Positions 15,735-24,253 of a stretch of DNA of 64,000 nt are shown piece by piece. Both the position numbers and the translations under genes were made by a program. The DNA comes from an uncultured Planctomycetales bacterium (GTDB lineage Bacteria; Planctomycetota; Planctomycetia; Pirellulales; Thermoguttaceae): the NCBI GenBank assembly GCA_937889015.1, contig CALARR010000070.1, forward strand, positions 1-64,000, in the 5' to 3' direction. Position 1 is the first letter of the stretch, and every line of letters starts with the position of its first letter. The notes under the pieces were generated by a model. That model made no database searches. It was not told where the DNA came from and saw nothing but the letters and a program-made list of their open reading frames with translations.

Positions 15735-16430
15735 ATGCGCGTGCCAGCCACGGCCTGGATGGCAGCCGGTCTGATCTTGTTGGCGCCCCAGTGGGCCGCT
15801 GCTCAGTTGGGCTTCAGCTCCACGCCCAAGAACGCCATCACCTCCAGCAGCACCCTCAAGTCGACCAGCGGCTCAACGCTGTTTGGCAATTCCAAGACGA
15901 GCACGCCCAGCAGCGCGGCCAGTGCCAAAGGCACCAGCAGTGAGGCCGTGACGCCCATGCTCGGTCAGGAGTGGCACATCGAACGCACGCACGAGCGTGG
16001 CAGTTTCGTGGGCGCTGACTCACGCGACAAGATGGGCTTCATCGGCCGAGGACAGGCCATGGAGACCGGCACGCTCGCCTCGGCCGTAGCCGGTCTACGC
16101 CTGCTGATGGGCAACGTGAATGTGCCCTTGCCCTTACGCCGCAATACCGAGATCTACGAACCGCACGTGGCGCTGGGGTTCGAGGTCAGCGCGCCGGCTC
16201 CGCAGTCGTTGGGAGTGGCTCTTGGGGAGAAAATCCAGGCGAATCCTGCGTTTCGCCTGACGCTGCCGATCGCGGTGTCGCTGGAAGGGACGACGGCCAC
16301 GTTGCGGGGAGAGGTTGCCTCCGAGCGGGAGCGTGCCTTGATTGAGCAGCGAGTCCTCTTCGAGCCGGGAATCTACTCGGTACGGAACCAGTTGACAGTG
16401 AAGGCTCCGTCCCCAACGGAGAAGCCGTAG
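15735..16430 (+). CDS. Exported BON-domain protein
   Basis: 231 residues with a signal peptide (MRVPATAWMAAGLILLAPQWAAAQ), then a Ser/Thr/Ala-rich segment of about 50 residues. The C-terminal BON-like domain runs from about residue 160 (LTLPIAVSLEGTTATLRGEV, then RALIEQRVLFEPGIYSVRNQLTV). BON domains are usually found in envelope proteins and bind phospholipid or partner proteins. GGGAGGAG sits just upstream of the ATG at 15735. The last 245 bp overlap, on the opposite strand, the 3' end of the lipoprotein gene at 16186-17169. The conserved BON domain lies in the overlap, so this frame is the one likely under selection there. Confidence 0.75.
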   Translation: MRVPATAWMAAGLILLAPQWAAAQLGFSSTPKNAITSSSTLKSTSGSTLFGNSKTSTPSSAASAKGTSSEAVTPMLGQEWHIERTHERGSFVGADSRDKMGFIGRGQAMETGTLASAVAGLRLLMGNVNVPLPLRRNTEIYEPHVALGFEVSAPAPQSLGVALGEKIQANPAFRLTLPIAVSLEGTTATLRGEVASERERALIEQRVLFEPGIYSVRNQLTVKAPSPTEKP

Positions 16431-17169
16431 CCGAGGCCATCGCCACCGCGCTCCCAGTCGGAGCGTTCAACACGCGCCCCTGTTGCGCGAAGCTGGGCGG
16501 AACGTCGATGGTCAGCGTTGAGTCCGAAGCGGTCGCTGGCGTCTGCTGCAGCGGGGCCTCGTGCGACACGGGCCGCACGGCGTTGGGCACGGCCCCGTTG
16601 ACGGCCCGCGCCTGCGCGAGCCCTTCCCCTGCTCCCGGCGACCGTCGTTTGGCCGTCTTCTCCGGCGGCGTTCCAATCAACGTCTGCCGCACCGGCGTGG
16701 AGAGCATCACCTCGCCCGCTTCGGTCTCGAATCGCGTAACCAGCGTCAGATCGCGCTGGGGCCCGTTGGTCTCGTCGAAGGGCAGCCAGAAGTTGTACGA
16801 ATGCCCGATCTTCGACTGGCTGTAGTGCTTCTCGAGTTCGGCCGCCGGGAAGACGTACTTCCGCTCCGGCGGAGTCTGCACGGGATCCGCGTCCCGGTCG
16901 AAGACGTACACCGATAGCGTCCCATCCACCTTGATGGGTTTCTTGTTCTGCTCGTTGTAGAACATGATCCGCCCGCCGAAACCGCGCACTCCGGGCTGAC
17001 CGGGTTGATTGAACACGGTCTCCGTCCAGATGTCCGTGATCCGCTGCGGGACCTGCGGCTTGTCTTCGCGCGACAGGAAGGGCAGTGTCTTGTTGAGATC
17101 GAGCGAGGTGCAGCCGCAAACGGCCGACAGCAACGCTCCCACCGCACACAGGTGACGAATGGCCCACAT
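16186..17169 (-). CDS. Exported lipoprotein at end of T2SS operon
   Basis: 327 residues with a lipoprotein signal (GALLSAVCGC, lipidated Cys20). A conserved-looking domain follows (GFGGRIMFYNEQ, IKVDGTLSVYVFDRD, KYVFPAAELEKHYSQSKIGH, YNFWLPFDE, TPVRQTLIG) up to about residue 165. The C-terminal half is low-complexity and runs antisense into the BON-domain gene until the first stop, so part of it may be unselected read-through. It begins 39 bp after the secretin stop on the same strand and is probably co-transcribed. A pilotin-like or envelope accessory role for the secretin is possible but unproven. Confidence 0.7.
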   Translation of the reverse strand: MWAIRHLCAVGALLSAVCGCTSLDLNKTLPFLSREDKPQVPQRITDIWTETVFNQPGQPGVRGFGGRIMFYNEQNKKPIKVDGTLSVYVFDRDADPVQTPPERKYVFPAAELEKHYSQSKIGHSYNFWLPFDETNGPQRDLTLVTRFETEAGEVMLSTPVRQTLIGTPPEKTAKRRSPGAGEGLAQARAVNGAVPNAVRPVSHEAPLQQTPATASDSTLTIDVPPSFAQQGRVLNAPTGSAVAMASATASPLGTEPSLSTGSVPSRFPARRGLAAQSRHAPARRQPLPATWPSSLPATPRSAASGETQDSPGFSPQEPLPTTAEPAR

Positions 17170-17208
17170 GGAAACAGGCTCTCACTAAGGACCCCAAGGA
17201 ATCGATCG

Positions 17209-20200
17209 CTACAACTCGTCCACACGACGCAACTGACCGGAGGTCGCCGCCGCGCGTCTTCGACTCTCGTTGACTTCGTCGGAGGCCGCCGCGTGGCCCA
17301 CCGGAACCACCGCATTGAACTGACCACGCTGCAGTCCCGGCGGTGCCCACTCCTCCAACCACGGCGCAGCGCGAGTCTCCGTCTCCACCGGCGGCCCCGA
17401 TCGCGGCGGCACATTCAGAAACTGCACGGCGGCCGGATCGTTGCCCACCCCGCTGCTGGGACGAACTGGCCACTGCGCTGAACCCGGCGGAACCGCCGGA
17501 CCAGGCACGGGCGCCGGAATCGGCTCCAGCCGCATCTCGCCTCGGGGAACGGCATTCTCGGGCAGCACGCCGCGCGGATTGCGGTCCGGATAGATGACCG
17601 GTGCCCCCTCGCTGGCCGGCACGTTCCGGCCGTCTTCAGTGCCGATATCCCCGTGAATCTGGTGTACGTCCCGGAGACACCACCGCATCCGCGCCGTCTC
17701 CATCTGCTTGGCGCGCTCGGCATCCTCGCGCGACCGGACGACGTGGGGAGTGAGGATGATCAGCAACTCGGTCCGCGCTACGTCCCGGCTGTTGTACTTG
17801 AACAGATTACCGATGATCGGCAGATCGCCCACCCAGGGCAATTTGCGCTCCACGGTCTGCGTGCTCTTGGTGATCAGACCTCCCAGAACCACCGTCTCGC
17901 CGCTGGCCGCACTGACCGTGGTCTGTGCCGTGATCACGTTGATCTTCGGCGAACGGATGACGGTGTTGTTGGATACCGACACCGGGATGCCATCGGCCTC
18001 GGCCCCCACGTCGGACTTCTCGGCGTCGATTTCCATGACCACCATCCCATCCGGACTGATCCGCGGCGTGACCGCCAGGATCAGGCCCACGTTCTCCAGC
18101 ACCACGCTGTTTACCGAGCCGTTGACGTTCACCGCCGTACCTTGGATCCGCGGCACGCGCTGACCGACCTGGATGTAGGCCGGCTGGTTGTCCAAGGTCA
18201 TGACCTGCGGGCGGCTGAGGACTTCCAGGCAGCGCGAATCCTCCAAGGCCCGAATCAACACGCTGATGTTCTCGCTGCTGGCGGCCAGCACCAGGCCACC
18301 GTAGCCCAAGTCCGAATTGGCTCGCGCCAAGTTGAAGCTCGACGTCGCCTGGCCACCCACGGAACTGTAATTGATCGCTCGGTTGGCGGCATTGGGACCG
18401 GAACTCCCCAACGCCTGCCCCACGAAGTTCGTGCCCGGCACCAGGGTTGAAGCCAGGACATTGTTGCCGCTTTGCGTGATGTTGCTCAGCACGCTGCGAT
18501 CGAAGAGCACAGAATCCTGGATGCCCAACTCCACGCCGAACTCGTGGAAGTTGCTCAGGTTGACCTGGCCGATCAACACCTGGATCAGCACCTTTGGTGG
18601 CTCCGCGTCGAGTTTCTCGATCAGTTCGCTCACTTCGTCGAAAAACCGCGGCGAGGCACTGAGCACCAGGCTGTTGCTGACGATCTCCGGCACGACCACC
18701 ACTTCACTCTCGATCACCTCGTAAGGACTGACCACGCCGGGCAAGGCCTGGGCCACCTGCCGCTTGCTCCGCAAGAACTCGTTGATCGCCGAAGCCACGT
18801 CCATGGCCGGCGCGTTCTTCAGCCGGTAGACGGCGTTCTGACGGCGTTTCATCTCCTGCTCGTCCAGCCGTAGCAGCAACGCCTCGATAATCCGCAGGTC
18901 GCCTACCGAGCCCACGGCGATGATGCTGTTGGTGCGCACATCGACCGAGAATCGCAGCGGCGCCAACGAGTCGTCCTGCGGATTGACCGAGAGTTGGGGC
19001 CCGCCCGCCGTATCCGTCCGGAACAGCAGGGCGCGCAGCATGTTCACCAGGTTGGACGCATCGCCGTTGACGACCCGGAAGACCTTGATCTGGGCCGCCG
19101 AGACGGGTTGGTCGAGTTGCTGGATCAGGGCCGCGATCAAGTCCATACTCTCGGCGGGGGCCGTCACCAGCAAGGTGTTCAAACGTGGATCGGGCGTGAT
19201 CCGCACGTCGGCCAGAATACCCGACTTGATGATGCGTTGCCCCTGCGGATCCAGCGTGATGAGTTCCAGGATCGCCGACTTCTGGCCGGCAGCCGCGACG
19301 CTGGCCGCTGGGGATGCGCCACGCGACACGTCGATCGAGGCCTGCAGGGTCGTGGCCAGGTCCACGGCCAACGAATGCATCAAGCGGAAAAGGCGAGTCT
19401 GGTTGACAGCCGCGCTCTGCCCGCGGTCCAAGTTCTGGATCAAGGCGGCCACCTCGGTCATCTCGCGCGGCGGCGCCTGGACGATCAACGAGTTGGTGCG
19501 CGCATCGGCCGAAACCTGAACCCGGCCGCTCAGGCCCACTCGGCCGGCAAAATGCTCCTGCACCGTGGTGCGCAGGGTGCCGGCCGGCGCGTGCTGCAAG
19601 GGGAAGACCTGGAACTGGGTGTCGGGAGCCACCGGCTGGTCCAGCTTGCGGACCAACTCGCGCATGGCCGTCAGGGCTTCGCCCCAACCAATCAGCAGGA
19701 CGGCGTTGGGCTTGGACAGGGGCATCAGGCTGACCCGCCCTTGCCGCCCCCCAATGACCGCTTCGCTGACCCGCCCCACGATCGCCGTTAAGGCCTCGCT
19801 TCCGGCATGTTCCAGTTCCAGGACCTCGATCGATGGCTGGGCTTCGACGCTGATCCGTTCAAGTTCCTCCACGATCCGCGTCACGTCGTCCACGTCCTGT
19901 TCTCGACCGCGGAGGATGATCACGTCCAGGTCCGGCAGGACTTCCACCTCCACCTCACTCCCTAAGGCGCGCAACTGGCGCTGCACGGCCTCGTCCAACG
20001 GCTCCTGCGCGGGGATCGGCTCGGCGGCCTTGCCCGAAGCCCTCGCCGCGGCCGCGGCTCGAGCCGCAGCCGCACGCCCGACACGTGTGTTGGGATCAGG
20101 CGCGGCCTGCTGAAACAGGTAACCCACCAGGTCGATCTTGCCATTGGGCAATCGTTCGTCGCTCGATTCATCCGGAGTGGGTTTGGCCGACCCCTCACGG

Positions 20201-21204
20201 TAGGCTCGTACCGCCTCGCGGACCTTGGATGGATCGGCCTTTCGCACAGGCAACACGCGCTGGGTCTGGCCAGCCTGGACAGGCTGGTCCACGCTCTGCA
20301 CCAGACGCTCAAACTGCCGGATCAGGGCCTCGGGGCCGCGAAACCCGATCTGGTTCTGGGCGCGGTCCAGGAAGATCTCTACCCGTCGCGCTGAATTGTC
20401 AGCATAGACGTAGTCGGGCTGTCCCGTGCCGGCTGACGCTGTGGTCGCCCGCAACCGTTGCCCGAGCCAGCGTCCCAGCAAGGTCTCGACCTGCTCCAAC
20501 CGCAGATACTTCATCCGGACGGCCTTCACCCCGATCGTCGTGGCCTCGGGCTTGGGCACCGCGGCGACGGGGGGAGCGACCGACTTGGCTTCCGTCGGTC
20601 CCAAGCCACTAGCTGCCAGATGGCTGGCCACTTCGACCTGCAATGCGGGCGGCGCAAATACATACAACTGCGGGTTGTTGGGATCGGGCGAGATACGGAG
20701 ATCGGTGCGCCCCGTATACAGGGCGCGCAGTCGTTCGGCCGCCTCGACCTGGCGTCCTGCCGCGCACGGATGAGCGCGCAAAGTCGGCTCGCTCGTCGCG
20801 ACTTCGCCCGAAGGGCGATCCACACCGGCCAGGAACTGCTGAGCCAGGCTCTGAGCCTGCTGCGGTCCGCGCAGCAGGACTTGGTTGTTGGCCGTGTCGA
20901 GGCTCAACTGGATGGGAAGACCGAGTGTGGCGAGGGCCTCGTTCAGCGGTCGTTCGACTTCTGCCACCGACCGGTATTTCAGTCGATAGACCTGAGCGTC
21001 CGTGTCCGCCGGCGGCTGCGCGACGAGCGCGCCACAGACCAGCGCCACCCAGAGGACGATCCAAGCCTGACCGACGAATTGCGTACAGCGATGGGCTGAG
21101 AGCGATGATCGCACGGACGTCACCAATGGATGAGACAGGGGCCACCCTCTGGAGAGTGGGGGCCCGGCATTAAGGGAAAGGCGGGGGGATGCTATAGACT
21201 CCAC
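17209..21204 (-). CDS. gspD: Type II secretion secretin with extra N modules
   Basis: 1,331 residues, about twice the usual GspD. After a long signal-like N-terminus (AWIVLWVALVCGALVAQ) come seven to eight alpha/beta N-type modules (for example VYRLKYRSVAEVERPLNEAL, VFPLQHAPAGTLRTTV, VYRLKNAPAMDVASAINEFL) to about residue 960. The secretin pore domain (about 960-1155) shows LSRPQVMTLDNQPAYIQVGQ, LILAVTPRISPDGMVVMEI, SGETVVLGGLITKS, LPWVGDLPIIGNLFKY and ELLIILTPHVVRS. A Pro-rich tail ends the protein. It forms the outer-membrane channel for folded exoproteins. It lies near the end of the T2SS operon; 21205-21349 shows no gene. The start is a GTG without a strong Shine-Dalgarno; a GTG around 21120 is an alternative. 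Confidence 0.85.
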   Translation of the reverse strand: MESIASPRLSLNAGPPLSRGWPLSHPLVTSVRSSLSAHRCTQFVGQAWIVLWVALVCGALVAQPPADTDAQVYRLKYRSVAEVERPLNEALATLGLPIQLSLDTANNQVLLRGPQQAQSLAQQFLAGVDRPSGEVATSEPTLRAHPCAAGRQVEAAERLRALYTGRTDLRISPDPNNPQLYVFAPPALQVEVASHLAASGLGPTEAKSVAPPVAAVPKPEATTIGVKAVRMKYLRLEQVETLLGRWLGQRLRATTASAGTGQPDYVYADNSARRVEIFLDRAQNQIGFRGPEALIRQFERLVQSVDQPVQAGQTQRVLPVRKADPSKVREAVRAYREGSAKPTPDESSDERLPNGKIDLVGYLFQQAAPDPNTRVGRAAAARAAAAARASGKAAEPIPAQEPLDEAVQRQLRALGSEVEVEVLPDLDVIILRGREQDVDDVTRIVEELERISVEAQPSIEVLELEHAGSEALTAIVGRVSEAVIGGRQGRVSLMPLSKPNAVLLIGWGEALTAMRELVRKLDQPVAPDTQFQVFPLQHAPAGTLRTTVQEHFAGRVGLSGRVQVSADARTNSLIVQAPPREMTEVAALIQNLDRGQSAAVNQTRLFRLMHSLAVDLATTLQASIDVSRGASPAASVAAAGQKSAILELITLDPQGQRIIKSGILADVRITPDPRLNTLLVTAPAESMDLIAALIQQLDQPVSAAQIKVFRVVNGDASNLVNMLRALLFRTDTAGGPQLSVNPQDDSLAPLRFSVDVRTNSIIAVGSVGDLRIIEALLLRLDEQEMKRRQNAVYRLKNAPAMDVASAINEFLRSKRQVAQALPGVVSPYEVIESEVVVVPEIVSNSLVLSASPRFFDEVSELIEKLDAEPPKVLIQVLIGQVNLSNFHEFGVELGIQDSVLFDRSVLSNITQSGNNVLASTLVPGTNFVGQALGSSGPNAANRAINYSSVGGQATSSFNLARANSDLGYGGLVLAASSENISVLIRALEDSRCLEVLSRPQVMTLDNQPAYIQVGQRVPRIQGTAVNVNGSVNSVVLENVGLILAVTPRISPDGMVVMEIDAEKSDVGAEADGIPVSVSNNTVIRSPKINVITAQTTVSAASGETVVLGGLITKSTQTVERKLPWVGDLPIIGNLFKYNSRDVARTELLIILTPHVVRSREDAERAKQMETARMRWCLRDVHQIHGDIGTEDGRNVPASEGAPVIYPDRNPRGVLPENAVPRGEMRLEPIPAPVPGPAVPPGSAQWPVRPSSGVGNDPAAVQFLNVPPRSGPPVETETRAAPWLEEWAPPGLQRGQFNAVVPVGHAAASDEVNESRRRAAATSGQLRRVDEL

Positions 21205-21349
21205 GCCTCTGCTTCAAGGGCAATTCTGCCCCCAAGGCCGCCCTTTCAAGAAGAATCGCACCATTTCATGGTCGCGATGCCGATCACTCCCGCCAGGATG
21301 AGTGGCCCTGAGGCTTCCACCTCTGCCGTGCGGACCCGTGTGGCGGACC

Positions 21350-22234
21350 TCAATACTCCGGCGGCAGGGCGGCGGCCTGGGTCAAGCGTTCGCCGATCGT
21401 CAGTAGCCAGCGTTCGCCATCCGATTCCAAGATCACGTCTGCATCGGTGATCTCGGCGATCGATGCCTTGAACTGGCCAATCTCCACGCCTTCTCCTTTG
21501 CGGAGCTTGAGAATGGTGTCGTTGGTGCGCACGCTGAACCAGGCTTCAGGCTGGCCGTCTACGTAGTTCACGGCGGTCAGGAAAGTGAACTCCGAGATGT
21601 CCGCGCCGCCGGTGGCTCCGAACAGATTCCGCTGGACGATCACCTGATAATCTTCCAGACGGGGCGAGGCCAGGCGATCCGAGCGATGCGATGCAAGGTG
21701 ATCTTTGCGATCGGCTTGCGGCAGTACCAGGGCCTCGATCGACACGGTCAGGTCAAGCTGATCGCTCCCCCCCAGCGGCGTGAATCCCAGAGAGCGAATC
21801 TGGTGCATGTGGTCCGTACTGTAGAACTCGTAGAGAAAACGCGTCAGTTGGGCCAACGTCCCTCGACCACGCAGCGAAAAGACCAACACATGGAACCTGT
21901 CCTTGCGGTTGATCGGCTCGTTGGAGTCGACATTCGGATTAGAAAACCCCACGTGGCCGACCAGTTCTAGCAGCCAGGCCTGGTACAGCGATCGGGCAAC
22001 CTCCAGGTTCGAGGGCAGCGAGCGGGCCTTCCAGGACTCTAATTCCTTGCTTGAGCGACGGAGTTTCTCCATCTGCACCTGTTTGGATTCGATCTCCTTG
22101 TTCAGCCGGGCCGTCTGCGCGCGTCGCATTTCCAACGGAATCTCAAGCATATTGGTCAGCAGCCACTCGCCTCCGAAGTAAAGGCCCATGACCGCGCCGA
22201 CCGCCATCAGCAGTTTCTTTCGATACTGGTTCAC
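21350..22234 (-). CDS. PilO/GspM-like protein with GspC/PilP-like C-terminus
   Basis: 294 residues. One N-terminal transmembrane helix (LLMAVGAVMGLYFGGEWLL) precedes a coiled coil (MRRAQTARLNKEIESKQVQM) and a ferredoxin-like periplasmic domain typical of PilO/GspM (FHVLVFSLRGRGTLAQLTRFLYEFY, about residues 115-175). From about residue 205 a beta domain (VQRNLFG, AWFSVRTNDTILKLRKGEGV, IAEITDADVILESDGERWLL) resembles the homology region of GspC or PilP. The start overlaps the upstream gene by 4 bp (ATGA). No separate gspC is seen, so this protein may supply the link between inner-membrane platform and secretin. Family assignments rest on architecture and gene order. Confidence 0.7.
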   Translation of the reverse strand: MNQYRKKLLMAVGAVMGLYFGGEWLLTNMLEIPLEMRRAQTARLNKEIESKQVQMEKLRRSSKELESWKARSLPSNLEVARSLYQAWLLELVGHVGFSNPNVDSNEPINRKDRFHVLVFSLRGRGTLAQLTRFLYEFYSTDHMHQIRSLGFTPLGGSDQLDLTVSIEALVLPQADRKDHLASHRSDRLASPRLEDYQVIVQRNLFGATGGADISEFTFLTAVNYVDGQPEAWFSVRTNDTILKLRKGEGVEIGQFKASIAEITDADVILESDGERWLLTIGERLTQAAALPPEY

Positions 22235-24165
22235 GAGCGTTCTACCTCCGCGGCCGGTTTCGTCTCGGCTGGCGAACCCTTGGAGCCGATCCCAGAACCT
22301 GTCGGCATCTCAGCTTTGTCGGGCTGCCCGACCTGACCGGAACGGTTTGGAGATCGGTTCTTAGGCGGCTCCTCGGCCGGCGGCTTTGCCTGGGTAGCCG
22401 GTTGCGGCTCGGCGGTCGCGCGCGGCGTTGCGACGCCCGACTTCTTCTCTGCGGCTGCAGCGGGTTGGGGGGCTCCGGCACTCGGTCTGGCCGCAGGTTG
22501 TTCCTCGGCCGGCGGTTTCGTCTGGTCGGTCGACCGTGTCTCGGCAGCAGCGGGCTTGGAATCCGCTGCCAGAGCGGGTTTTTGCGACGGCTTCTGCTCC
22601 TCGCGATTGGCGGAGAACCGCGTCACGGGCACTGGTCGGCGACTGCCAAAGGGCCTCTTCTCCGACTCGGCTGAGGCAGCGACGGTGTCCGTGGATGGTT
22701 CCGGCAAGTGGCTCAAATACTGGCTCTTGTCGCGCTTGGCGACGGACATCGAGGTCTCGAAGTGCCAGGAGTACATTCGTTGCCGGACGCGCTCCTGGAC
22801 CCGTTTACTGCCGATCTCGTGGAACTTGTCCCGCACGTTGTTTTCCATGCGGACCACGACCGAGGGGTCGCGCACGACGCCCTGCAGATCCACGTCGCCG
22901 CCGCCCGACTTGGGTGCTGCGGACAAGGTCATGCGCAGCACAATCATGTCCCGCCCTCTGGGAAAGCGAATGGAGAGATCCCGGAGTTCGTCCAGCCAGG
23001 TGACGTCCCCGGCAAGCCATTCGTGTACGGCCTCGACGACTTTGTTTTGGTCGCTCCCCTTTTTCAGCAGGGTGTTCAGGTCCTTCAGTTGCTTGGCTAG
23101 TCCCTTGATTTGGGCGTCAGCCTCGGCCAGAGTGTTCCAGACGTAGTAGCTTCCGCCGATGGCCAACGCCACAGCCGCCACGGCCGCCAGGATCAGTCTG
23201 CGTTGAGCAGGCGAAGGTCCCGAGGGCTTGCGCGTGCGACAGAAGTCGATCAGGTGCGAGCCTTGCGACTCGTCCAACACCATGCCCAACAGGGCGGCAA
23301 AGGAGGAGGTGTCCTCCGGTACCAACTCGGCCGGAACTCCAGCCGCTTGGAAGACATCGAATGTCGAAGCAGGGACCTCCAGTTCGCGGGCAATACGGCC
23401 AACCAACTCCTCATGCTGGTCTTGGCGGCCGAAGACATAGATTGCCTCCACCGTTTCGGCCCCGTGATCCTCGAGGCTCACGGCTAGCGTACGACGGATC
23501 TCGGCCAGAAGCCGGCTGAACGACCTTTCGACGTCATGGTCGGTGGGCAGTCGAATGGTGCGCAGAAAGACCGCCCGGCCTTCCACCATCAGCGTCAAGT
23601 CGGCTTCATCGCCCACACGGTCCACCAACAGGCACACGCGCTCTGCGTCCGGGCGCATGCGGTGGAAAAGAGAGGTGGAGGCATAGGATCGCAACACGAT
23701 GCGGTTGGGCTTCAACTCGGCCTGATCGCAGACGGCATGGATCCGTTCGCGCTGGTCAGCAGGCAGAGCGGCCACGGTCACCTTGCGCGGCTGGCTGGCA
23801 TCGCCACTAAGGGCGAAGAAATCCACCCCGGCCTCTTCCGTCACGACCGTCGACTCGTGCATGGCCTGGTGGAGGACCAATTCAGGCAACTCGCTGTCCT
23901 TGGCCGGCGGGAGGGTCAGATCCAGCAACTCCACCATGGCCCGGTTGACGCCGACCACGGTCACCTGGCGACTCACGCGTTCGCTGGCCAGCATGTTCCG
24001 CAGGGCTAGACTGATCTCGGCAGCGGACGCCTCATGGTTGGCTTCCGCTTCGGTCGCCAGCGGCGCGGACGCGGCCAGGTGCAGCTTCACGCGAGAGCCG
24101 GTGACGCTGGCCAGCAGGCAGCGGACCTCCCGATGACCCCAATCGACGGCCAGTACCCGTGGCAT
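22231..24165 (-). CDS. gspL: GspL/PilM-PilN-like inner-membrane platform protein
   Basis: 644 residues. The N-terminal actin-like PilM/GspL cytoplasmic domain begins MPRVLAVDWGHREVRCLLAS; VCLLVDRVGDEADLTLM and VEAIYVFGR follow. A transmembrane helix near residues 330-350 (LILAAVAAVALAIGGSYYVW) is followed by a coiled coil and a PilN-like domain with LDELRDLSIRFP. The tail (about 500-644) is Pro/Ala/Glu/Lys-rich. Residues about 601-629 (NRSPNRSGQVGQPDKAEMP and onward) are encoded by a copy of the dispersed palindromic repeat, read in frame. The role is to couple the ATPase to the periplasmic platform. It starts 88 bp after gspK. Confidence 0.75.
   Translation of the reverse strand: MPRVLAVDWGHREVRCLLASVTGSRVKLHLAASAPLATEAEANHEASAAEISLALRNMLASERVSRQVTVVGVNRAMVELLDLTLPPAKDSELPELVLHQAMHESTVVTEEAGVDFFALSGDASQPRKVTVAALPADQRERIHAVCDQAELKPNRIVLRSYASTSLFHRMRPDAERVCLLVDRVGDEADLTLMVEGRAVFLRTIRLPTDHDVERSFSRLLAEIRRTLAVSLEDHGAETVEAIYVFGRQDQHEELVGRIARELEVPASTFDVFQAAGVPAELVPEDTSSFAALLGMVLDESQGSHLIDFCRTRKPSGPSPAQRRLILAAVAAVALAIGGSYYVWNTLAEADAQIKGLAKQLKDLNTLLKKGSDQNKVVEAVHEWLAGDVTWLDELRDLSIRFPRGRDMIVLRMTLSAAPKSGGGDVDLQGVVRDPSVVVRMENNVRDKFHEIGSKRVQERVRQRMYSWHFETSMSVAKRDKSQYLSHLPEPSTDTVAASAESEKRPFGSRRPVPVTRFSANREEQKPSQKPALAADSKPAAAETRSTDQTKPPAEEQPAARPSAGAPQPAAAAEKKSGVATPRATAEPQPATQAKPPAEEPPKNRSPNRSGQVGQPDKAEMPTGSGIGSKGSPAETKPAAEVERS
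22281..22363 (-). repeat. Palindromic repeat, copy B, inside the gspL-like gene
   Basis: Read on the minus strand it starts TAAGAACCGATCTCCAAACC and ends GGTTCTGGGATCGGCTCCA, with the CGGGCAGCCCG core. It is about 80% identical by eye to copy D over the full length. It keeps the reading frame of the host gene and adds about 28 residues near its C-terminus. Confidence 0.85.
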
Positions 24166-24253
24166 GCAAACCTCTAGTGGCTATCAGCTTTCCGTTCTTG
24201 GCAAACAACAACCAGGCGTGAACGGTTGTCAGGCGTGCTATGGATCTTTCGGG

